From the NCBI GenBank assembly GCA_963920575.1, contig OY986972.1, positions 6,894,010 to 6,958,009 on the forward strand: a stretch of DNA of 64,000 bases. Reading direction: 5' to 3'. This DNA comes from Narthecium ossifragum (lineage: Eukaryota > Streptophyta > Magnoliopsida > Dioscoreales > Nartheciaceae). Of this stretch, positions 55,474 to 64,000 are shown one piece after another (within the stretch, counting starts at the first letter, position 1; every line of letters starts with the position of its first letter). A model generated the notes under the pieces. It was not told where the DNA came from. It saw nothing but the letters and a program-made list of their open reading frames with translations, and made no database searches. The translations under genes and the position numbers were made by a program.

Positions 55474-57878
55474 TGTGAGGCCCCGTCCCTCTGACTTGGC
55501 TCGACCGCATAGGTCAAGGGCCATTTTCCTGTTGGTTTGGTTCCGCGTCGGGTACGATCGGACGATCGTATTGCAGTTTTGACCCCATGGGCATTTTGGT
55601 AAATATGCTCCTTGGTGGTCAGTTTCACACCCGCGTTGCACACACTGTCTTGGATTGATGTATGTGTTTGATTAGAACCTTAAGGGAGTATTCGATCGAA
55701 AGATCGGAGCTCGATCGGGAAAGATCGAATTGGACGACCGCGATCGGTTCTGATCTCTATAAATACCCTGACCCTTTCTCTCTCCTTTTCTTTTCTTCTT
55801 CCCTGTCATTGTCTCCCTCCCTCTCTCTTTCTCTCTCCTACTGGCTGAACTAGAGTTTGGAGGCGCGATCTTCGGGAAGCGGATCTTGGTGATTGATCTT
55901 GGGGGACTGATGGAGGAGCTGCCCCTACTTGATCAAGTAGGTGTTTCTACCTCGATCTTGTGATCGGGTTCTCCTAGGATAGATTTATTATGATTTCGAT
56001 GTAGGAATACTTCGTAGAATGTTGTGCAGCTTAATACATGAGTGTTATAACATGTTTGGAGTAGCTCTACCTCTTGGTTTTCGTATTTTATCAGATGATT
56101 CCCGTATTATCTCCATTTTGTCGGCTTTCGGCCATTGAGACCTAGATTTGAGGTTTAACCATAAAAATTGTGTTTTTTTCATACCAATAGCTTCCCCATC
56201 ATCTATTACACATGTCTGCAAAGTTTCATTGTTTTCCAACAAGATTTGATAGCTCAAATCCAAGGAATTGGATTTCCGGCACTGTTCTAAGGAACTGTGC
56301 ACTGGGTCTGACGGTCGACCGTCGGATCGACCGTCACGCGTTGATACGCTTCTTCCTGGTCTGATGGTCGACCGTCGGATCAACTGTCGCATTGACTGTC
56401 AGGCTCTGTCTCGTTTTGGATCTCCCAGGGTCGATGTTCCGATCGACCGCGGGTCCTTCCCCTTTTTCCACTTCACCTCACGATCGACCGTCGGATCGAC
56501 CGTGAGGCTCTGTCTCCTTTTTGGCTTCCAAGAGTCGATGTCCCGATCTACCGTGGCCTTATGTTTTTCCTCATTTGGTCTTACGGTCGACTGTCGGATT
56601 GACCGTGGCATCGACTGTGTTCTCACGGTCGACCGTCAGATCGATCGTGAGTCCCTGAGCAGTGTTTTCTAGATGCCCAACCATGTTAGGAAGCATGCAT
56701 GTTGTTATTACGAGGTTTTTAAGGGATTTCTATCGAGATTGAGGATTGAATCGTATACTTACCCTTTTTGACGAATTTACGGTTTTACTCGCATTTAAAT
56801 ACTTGGTTGGATAGTACTTTAAATGCTTATTGATTGCCTGGCCGTTAGCTAGCTATGAGTGCTAGCTTACATGGTATTGTGGAACCTTAGTCCGTTGCCG
56901 GCGAGTGCCGAGGGCTATTGTATAACTGTTGAACCTATAACTGATGTTGTGGCATATAGAGACATCTAGGATAGATGTTTGCATAGGTTCATGCACTGTA
57001 TGCATTAGAGGCATATCGTGTTAGGCAGGCGATGGGTTGATCGCCGATCCGAGGCTTCGGGTAGCTCGGATCTAGCCTTAGGACCGTGGCTAGGTAGTAA
57101 GGACTAGGCCGTGATTGTATATTTGGAATCTCATGTTATCGAGGATGTATTATAGTTGGCTATGATCTTGTTTTGAGGTTTAGAGGTCGTGTTATCTTCC
57201 CAAGACTAAGTGCTAAGGATGGATGTCGATGCGTTCTCGACGTGGGTCCCCAAGGCATGGGAATCCTGCTTGGGTAAGGGTGATCCTGCATGTTACTATT
57301 CCGTAGCCTCCTGGTAACTTATTCAGGAGAGAGGTTTTATGGCGGGAGCCCTTGGGACATGGACAGGGGTTGTGGGACCCCGTGGCATTCCTTAGGCTTG
57401 AGCGAGGAGACATCACTGTTGTTGTTTTCCTCCTTTCAGTGTGCCGTAGAGTAGAATCCTACTGAGCTTATCGCTCACTCTTACCTGGGTTGCGTTTGCA
57501 GGTGCAGGCGCCAAATCTTCCTCAGTAGAGCCGGCGGGATCAGCTTTTGGCGGCGCGACTACTTCCAGAGGCGTTTGAGGTTGCTGCAGGACGACTGTTG
57601 TACTTTTGATAGTTTTGTATATTATAAACATCTTTCGAGGATTTTTGGATTACATGTATAATATCTTTCCCTTGGAGGAGTTTAATAAGAATTGTATCAG
57701 ATGTTTAAACAGTACAACTTGATATTTCTATAAATTGAATTACAGCTTTATCTCTGGAAGTTAAATTGTTTAAGTTTATCTCTTCTTTTCCGCAAATGTA
57801 TCGCGCCAGTTGGATGTGAATAGTGATTGGAACCCTCACGGCTCGTCCTGGATGGGTTTTCTGGGTCAGGGTATGACA
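55474..57878 (+). mobile_element. Solo LTR E (Tekay type)
   Basis: 2405 bases, TGTGAGGCCCCG to GGGTATGACA, flanked by GGGAG on both sides (55469-55473, 57879-57883). It is in opposite orientation to, but closely like, the LTRs at 5480-7841 and 22553-24940. TATAAATA at 55758-55765, a CT-rich tract at 55775-55850, and GGTCGACC-type palindromes at 56309-56650. Confidence 0.92.
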
Positions 57879-57883
57879 GGGAG

Positions 57884-60593
57884 GTTCTGTACGGTAATGG
57901 TCAGGAGACCCTGGTTCTACGAAAGAGCTTCCTGTCCCCCAAGGAAGAGGGCGACAATAGCTGGCTGCAGACCAATATCTTCCAAACGATGTGTACCATC
58001 GACGGGCGAATCTGTAAGATGATCATGGACAGTTGAAGCTATGAGGACGTCTTAGCGGATGAGGCGGTGACCAAGCTGCAGTTGTCAATGGAGTTCCATC
58101 CTATACCTTATCGGCTATCGTGGCTCAAGCGCGGCAGCGAGGTAAAAGTCGATAAACGCTGCCTGGTCTCTTTTCCCATTGGTTCCAATTATCAAGATAG
58201 TGTATGGTGTGACATGGTTGCTATGGATGCATGCTACCTATTACTAGGCCGACCCTGGCAATATGATCAATTTGTCGTCCACGACGGCCGGAGGAACACC
58301 TACACCTTGTGGATGAAGGAAAAACGGTTGACACTACCTCCGAGACGGGAGGATCCACGACCCAATCCCAAGGAAGGCTGGGTTGTAATTATGCTGTCAC
58401 GTTCCCAGTTCCTCGAGGAGGTGAAGGAGCAGCCAGTCATCTATGCGTTGCTGCCAGGCGAACCAGAAGTGGATGTTGAAGTTCCCGAGCTGGTGAGGCC
58501 CCTCCTGGCGGAGTTCGCTGATTTGATGCCCGAGGAGCTGCCCCTTGGACTACCGCCACTACGAGATATCTAGCACCAAATTGACTTGGCTCCGAGGGGC
58601 CAGCCTACCCAATCATCCAGCATAACAGATGAGCCCAAAGGAGATCGATGAACTGAGGAAGCAAGTAACGGAACTTATGGAGAAGGGCTATGTACGGGAA
58701 AGCATCAGCCCGTGTGCCGTACCTGCTCTCTTAGTACCCAAGAAGGACGGATCATGGCGGATGTGCATCGACAACAGAGCTATCAACCGGATCACCATCA
58801 AGTACAGATTCCCCATACCAAGACTGGATGACATGCTCGACCAACTGGCAGGTTCCAAGCTGTTTTCGAAAATAGATCTCAAGAGTGGATACCACCAGAT
58901 ACGCATTAGGCCAGGGGACGAGAGGAAGACAACTTTCAAGACCCAGGATGGATTATACGAGTGGATGGTGATGCCTTTCGGCCTGTCAAATGCGCCCAAC
59001 ACATTCATGAGGTTCATGCACCAAGTTTTGAGGCCGTTCATGGGCCGTTTTGTCGTCGTTTACTTCGCTGACATCCTGGTGTACAATTCTTCTGAGGAGG
59101 ATCACTTGAAGCATTTGAGAGTTGTCCTCGAGGCACTGCGGTAAGAGCGGTTGTTCGCCAACCGTAAGAAGTGCACCTTTCTAGCTGACCGGGTATGTTT
59201 CCTTGGTTATATTGTCTCTTCAGGTGGCATTAGCGCGGATCCCAGCAAGGTGGAGGCAATCCGAAGTTGGCCCTCACCGCGGAGCTTACACGATGTCCGT
59301 AGTTTCCACGGGTTGGCCTCCTTCTACGGGCGCTTCATCTACAACTTCAGTTCGATAACAGCCCCCATCACCGAGTGTCTCAAGGGGCGAAATTTCCAGT
59401 GGACGGAAGAAGCGGAAGTGAGCTTCCAGATGGTGAAGCAGAGGATCTCTGAAGTGCCAGTTCTAGCACTACCAGATTTCAAGAAGATCTTCGAAGTCAA
59501 CTGCGATACGTCGGGAGTCGGCATCGGTGGTGTACTCAGCCAAGGAGGACATCCAGTCGCCTATTTCAGCAAGTAACTATCAGGTGCCACAAAAAACTAC
59601 TCCACTTATGATCTGGAATTCTACGCTATTGTGCCGTCCCTGAAGCATTGGAGGCACTACTTGGTGCAATGTGAATTTGTGTTGCACACTGATCATGAGG
59701 CCCTCAAATTCCTCTATGGCCAACACAAGCTCAACCGGCGGCATGCGAAGTGGGTCGCCTACCTGCAAGAGTTCACCTTCTCCCTTCGGCACCTGGCGGG
59801 CACACAAAATCGAGTTGCTAATGCACTGAGCTGGCGCGCCAATCTCCTGACTACACTGCAGACACAGGTCGTAGGTTTTGAGGTCTTCAAGGACCTCTAT
59901 CCGGATGTTCCCTCGTTTGGCACCGTTTATGCTGAGGTCAAGGACGGGAAGCGCACGTATTATAGCATGCAGGACGGCTTCCTATTCTGGGGACTACGTC
60001 TTTGTATGCCTGACTGCTCTCTACGAGGACAGATTCTGCAGAAGCTACACCGAGAGGGTCAGTTTGGGCGAGACAAGACTCTGGGCCTTGTAGCTCGTGA
60101 TTACTATTGGCCCAATTTGCCAAGGGATGTAGCCAGATACGTGGAGCAATGCCATATCTGCCAACTGTCCCGGGGCTCTGCGATTAACGCGGGATTCTAC
60201 ATGCCACTCCCTGTCCCTGATGCGCCATGGATCGATGTTAGCATGGACTTCGTGCTTGGGCTGCCTCGCACAGCTCACGGTATGGACTCCATCTTCGTAG
60301 TTGTCGATCGATTTTCTAAGATGGCTAAAGGCATGATCGAGCACCTCCACACCGTCCAGGATCATGTAAAGGCTCAGTTGGACCTCACCAACGTCAGGTA
60401 TAAAAGTGCGGCGGATCGGCATCGTCGCCACGTCACCTTCGATGTCGATGATGAAGTGTGGGTCGTGTTGACTAAGGAGTGGCTGCCAGCAGGAGAATAC
60501 TCCAAGTTGGGCGATAGGAAGATCGGCCCGTGTGAAGTCCTCCAAAAGATGAATGACAATGCCTACCGAGTTCGGCTTCCACCCCACTTGTAG
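57884..60593 (+). pseudogene. Protease, RT, RNase H and integrase of the core element
   Basis: The protease-like region starts near 57980 (ICKMIMDS, then a stop). The later motif LLLGRPWQYDQ is near 58240. RT has [18 protein letters not shown] (about 58758), [16 protein letters not shown] and [13 protein letters not shown]. The catalytic motif reads YFADILVY (about 59065), so the first Asp is Ala. Stops fall at 58572, 59142 and 59575. RNase H has [12 protein letters not shown] and LHTDHEALKFL. The integrase zinc finger is weakened (GQFGRDKT with Gln for His). The core starts [15 protein letters not shown], then at FSKMAK jumps directly to MIEHLHTVQDHVK, losing two of the three core acids. The frame stays open to 60593. 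Confidence 0.88.
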
Positions 60594-60677
60594 ATTTCTG
60601 ATACCTTTAATGTGAAACATCTGGTTCCTTATAGGGGGGTTCGATGCAAGTCAGACTCGAGGACGAGTCCTTTCCAA

Positions 60678-60688
60678 CCCGGGGAGGA
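60678..60688 (+). promoter_or_regulatory. Polypurine tract of the core element
   Basis: CCCGGGGAGGA directly before the 3' LTR, the expected plus-strand primer position. Confidence 0.8.
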
Positions 60689-61273
60689 TGATGCAGGACC
60701 AAATCCAGATCCAGACCTGACCGAGTCCGATCCGGAGCAGCTCCCTAGGCGATCCGGTCGCGTTCGAACTCCATCCGTCCAACTCAGATCTCTGTATGAC
60801 TGCAACCGTCGGATGGGCTAACTTTCGACCACGATGTCCGATCGGGCGTGCGACCAGTCGAAATGACCGGCTCGACGAGCCTGTCAAGATTCATCGGAGA
60901 TCGAAGATCTCTCTATGACCTTGACTTCCAAATCTCTAGATTCCTTTTCCTTATGGGTTAAAATCCCGTTTTAGTGAAAAACATTCCTTTTTAGGCAGTT
61001 TATCGGTCTTTCCATTTTTAGCAAATTTCTTGTTTCTAGTCGGATTTCTTCTTTATTAAAATCCGAGTTCAGTCGAGTTAGGTCATGTTTGAGTCCATGT
61101 TTGAGTTGGTCTTTCCTTAACATATAAAAGGAGGTTCTAGGGTTTGTAAGGGAGACTTTTTTTATAAATGAAAATTAGGATTGTTTTCTCCTCTCTTGAG
61201 AAATCTGGTTGTCTCTCCCATAGAGAGGTCGGTTGTCTCTCCCGACGAGAGACCTCGTGTTTACCTTGCGCCA
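60689..61273 (+). repeat. 3' LTR of the nest's core element
   Basis: 585 bases, TGATGCAGGACC to CTTGCGCCA, with TATAAAAG at 61123-61130. It differs from the 5' LTR by several substitutions and short indels, including an ~11-base segment near 60717. Confidence 0.92.
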
Positions 61274-61564
61274 GGATGGGGGTTGGGGAAGCCGGTGGAG
61301 ATAGTGGAGCTCGGGCGGAGAACGGGAGGAGCACGACCTCTTCGACGTCGTCGTGGCGGACTGCCGGACGCGAGGAGCGAGAGTTGTGGTGGACCGCAGA
61401 CGCGAGGAGCGAGGGCGACTGGGCGAGGCAGCGGAGGAGGAGGTGGGTCATGGGTGAGATCGTGAGAATTGAGATCGGGTAAAATAAGAGGCTGAGGTAA
61501 ATTAATGTTGATTGGCTGAACCAGACCAAACCATGTATATTGGTCCAATTGGATTAGACCACTT
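61274..61564. other. Continuation of the DAPB 5' minisatellite and unique DNA
   Basis: Begins with the same GGGGGTTGGGGAAGCCGGTG unit as 47645-48000, followed by more degenerate units to about 61440, then AT-rich unique sequence. Before the insertions this lay about 0.5 kb upstream of DAPB. Confidence 0.7.
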
Positions 61565-63246
61565 AGCTTATTGTACCCTCAACTACCGGCTCGAGGCCGA
61601 CACGACCTCTAAACCTCGATCAACAAGAGTATTCCAGTCATCTAATCCTATCATCAAGATCGACAGAATACTACAATCCAACCTGGACCTTGCTACCCGC
61701 CACAGTCCTAGAGCTAAATTTGAGCTCCGAAAGCCTCGGATCGGCGATTAACCTATCACCAACGGCCTATTCTTATGCATCTAATGCACAAACAGAATGC
61801 ATGCTATGATCATGCACAAGTAAGAAGTAAGCATGCAACAGTATGATAAAAAAAAGCATATAAGTCCAACTGGATCACTGCAGCGATACCATCGACCGCT
61901 GCCAACCAATCCGCAGCGGGTTCCGGCATTACGATGGTACCGCGACCATCAACTGCGGACTCCTGCAACGGAAAACAACCCCGAAAACTCAGATGAACAT
62001 ATAATATAATATTATTATGTTTAGAACATATAATATTATTTAAATCATCAAGATGCTCTAATTAGAGGCTAAGCGACCTCGTCGATCCGACATCCAAACG
62101 ACATCGGATTCGAGATCCAACTTAGAAAACCGCAGATAAACATGCTGGGATCAACATATCCAAAACCGGGAAACATCCGACGGCTCGATTTACGGGAAAA
62201 CACTAATCAAAACCATTAATCTCACTAATTACCTCTAATTGCTGCAACGCAGCTCATCCGTAGGAAATTCATAACAATTCATAGTTAAATCCGAAAATTA
62301 TAAAACCAGTTGGGTCGGAGAGTAGACTTAAAGAGCTACAACTCTCAAGTTCATCAAAAATCAAGATCATGCACTTATAGATCGAAAAACATGCCGTAAA
62401 CCAGTTGTTCTTCAAGATCAGGGAAACCAGAAAAATCTCAATCAAATCTTATGAAACTTAAAACAGAAACTAAGCTAAGCACGATGCACACACCAACACC
62501 AAGAACACCTAGATCTACCGGCTAAATTAAGAGAAAACCCTAAACTAACTCAAGTAGGTAGAAACCTACAGAAAACACAAACCTCGGCTGAATCCCCACT
62601 GTACGAGCACCAAACCGGCCTCAAACCAAGCCAAGGATCTTCCTCTCGCTGCCACAAATCCAACGAGCCCTCAAGCACTCAAAATGATGGCCAGAGGAGG
62701 GAGAACGGAGGGGAAGAAGGTGGTTGTCGGAAACAGGAGAAACAGGGCCGTGGGAAAGAGAAGGAAGAAGAAGAGAGAAGGAGGAGGAAGAAGAGAAGGA
62801 AGAAGGAGAAGCCAGGGAAGAGGGGAAGGAAAAGAGGATAAGGGAGAGGAGAGAAGATTTTTCTTCTCTCCCTCTGATAGCGGTGAGCGACGGCCAACGG
62901 CGACCGTCCACTCAGAAATCCACCGCCTCAACTTTTTGGCACACGAAGATCGATCTCCTTAGCAAGGAAGATCGATCTCCTTCGCCCAGAAAGTCAAACT
63001 TGGGCTAAAACACAAGCCCAAGCTCGGATCTTCCAATCCCGGGCCCATCTAACCGTTCTAATCAAACATTAACACAAACACGATCAGTGTGTGCACACGC
63101 GGGTGTGCAACAAATCGACAAGATGTAATTTACCAAATTGCCCTTGCGGTCCAAGAAACAATACGATCCACTGGATCGCGCGCTCGACGTAAAACAAGCT
63201 AACGAGCCACGGGCCTGACCCAGAAGTAGAGGGACATGTTCTCACA
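61565..63246 (-). mobile_element. Left-truncated Tekay-like LTR
   Basis: The right edge ends GTTCTCACA after a CCAAATTGCCC and CAGAAGTAGAGGGAC stretch, matching the CTCACA end of the LTRs at 5480 and 22553. The segment near 61708-61760 matches their 'CCTCGGATCGGCGAT' region. The opposite end (TGTCACACC) is missing. AGATCGATCT palindromes occur at 62945-62985. A GA-rich block at 62755-62865 explains the low-complexity ORFs. Confidence 0.7.
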
Positions 63247-63837
63247 CTAGACCACTTTGAAACACTGTGTGTGATCTTTGCCAAGGATCGGGCAATGGGA
63301 AAAGATGCGAAGGGACCTGCTGATGTGGTTGAGGAAAATAGGGAAGAAGAAATTGAAAACATTGATGAAAGTCAATATATACCACCTTACAATATTGATT
63401 GGTTTGTAAAGGAGAATCTACCAATGTCTACAAGTCATGCCACCATGTTTGCTTCTCAAGCAGATGTAAACATGTGCGCTACTCATGTAGACATTGGCAG
63501 TCCAAGTGAAAGTACTTCCTCTCGGGTAAAACGGTGGAAGAAAGCCAATAGGGGAGATGAAGTTATTGAGGCTATTCATCAAGTTGCTTCAACTATTGGT
63601 TCCAAAATTTAGCATGCAACTCATGAACTTAGCCAAGCTGTAGGTACTGACAAGTTACTTTTTGAGAGGAAGGATAAATTTTTTTCTGAGCTACAAAAAT
63701 TGGAAGGATTGAATGAAGATGAGAGAGACGATGTTGGATACAAAATGGGTGCAGATGACACACTTATTTCCTATTTTTTTAGCCTTCCAATGGAACAAAG
63801 AGACCGATATGTGAAGAGATACCTCGACCGGTATTGA
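63247..63837 (+). pseudogene. C-terminal part of a Myb/SANT-like protein (PIF/Harbinger ORF1-like)
   Basis: The reading opens at the LTR edge with LDHFETLCVIFAKDRAMG and continues through an acidic linker (ENREEEIENIDESQ) and a Lys-rich stretch (RVKRWKKANRG). A TAG at about 63610-63612 interrupts it. It then resumes HATHELSQAV and LFERKDKFFSELQKLEGL to YFFSLPMEQRDRYVKRY and TGA at 63835-63837. This is the C-terminal layout of plant Myb/SANT-like proteins related to L10-interacting Myb or to the Myb-like ORF1 of PIF/Harbinger transposons. The DNA-binding N-terminus is missing, and the left edge coincides with the truncated LTR. Probably a pseudogene. Confidence 0.6.
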
Positions 63838-64000
63838 ATGAAGCATTGAATGAAGTTGTTAATATCAATTTTGGACATATTTGATCTTTTGTCAGATTAT
63901 TGTAGTTAATTTATGCCAAACATAGACTTGGCTATAGTCGTTAATACTTATGCTATATTTTGCATTTAAGACAGTTAAAATAATGTAGTCGTTCTGATTG
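63838..64000. other. Sequence after the Myb/SANT-like fragment
   Basis: AT-rich, no ORF or repeat recognised; possibly 3' untranslated sequence of the former gene. Confidence 0.5.

Larger units (their letters stand above)
48490..61273 (+). mobile_element. Small chromovirus-like Ty3/gypsy element carrying four solo LTRs
   Basis: LTRs are at 48490-49061 and 60689-61273, flanked by GGACG (48485-48489) and GGATG (61274-61278), a 4/5 match. The surrounding minisatellite resumes on both sides. Removing the solo LTRs at 49854-52051, 52057-53411, 53510-55218 and 55474-57878 with their duplications leaves about 5.1 kb, and the gag reading is restored across each join. RT is catalytically damaged and integrase has an internal deletion, so the copy is defective. 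It is Reina-like by size and RT, but no chromodomain is seen. Confidence 0.9.

Noticed and set aside
62621..63008. Low-complexity ORFs on both strands
   Set aside because: They come from a GA/CT-rich block in the truncated LTR.

Overview
This window is nuclear DNA from a flowering plant. One host gene has eight spliced exons, most other DNA is LTR retrotransposons, and there are 5S-derived Cassandra and MITE-like sequences. A monocot is plausible, but I could not identify the species.

Host genes: The clear host gene is chloroplast 4-hydroxy-tetrahydrodipicolinate reductase (DapB, lysine biosynthesis) on the minus strand, 47495 down to 35816. Its eight exons join in frame to about 333 residues. 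Its fourth intron is 8.4 kb because it holds a Ty3/gypsy chromovirus (37098-43427) in the opposite orientation. Smaller gene remnants are two in-frame exons of an unidentified protein (2302-2682), a truncated plant-mobile-domain or DUF1985-like ORF (4713-5313), and the C-terminal part of a Myb/SANT-like protein (63247-63837).

Layout: 1-5479 holds intergenic DNA, gene fragments, a Cassandra LTR with a 5S rRNA-like core, and a chromoviral pol fragment. 5480-24940 is a decayed Tekay/Del-type element on the minus strand, split by a nearly intact Athila element (9410-19247, exact target duplication GATGC). 24941-33425 is a truncated Tork-type Ty1/copia element on the minus strand. It is split by a solo LTR (26946-31363), which is itself split by another solo LTR (27444-29981). 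33426-35815 holds a GC-rich foldback sequence, a 200-base assembly gap and a small foldback MITE. 35816-47495 is DAPB. Just 5' of DAPB lie a minisatellite (47645-48000), a hAT-like MITE (48001-48472) and a 12.8-kb nest (48490-61273). The core of that nest is a small chromovirus of about 5.1 kb interrupted by four solo LTRs. A left-truncated LTR (61565-63246) and the Myb/SANT fragment close the window.

How it fits together: Insertion order can be read from target-site duplications and from coding frames that resume on each side of an insert. Most copies are defective through nonsense codons, frameshifts, lost catalytic residues or an integrase deletion. The Athila copy is the freshest, with a single-base frameshift near the end of integrase. 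Two patterns stand out. First, two unrelated solo LTRs share one CGTTG target, giving CGTTG-LTR-CGTTG-LTR-CGTTG. Second, TCGA-centred palindromes are clustered in LTRs of several unrelated families. All calls come from reading the sequence; no database search was run.
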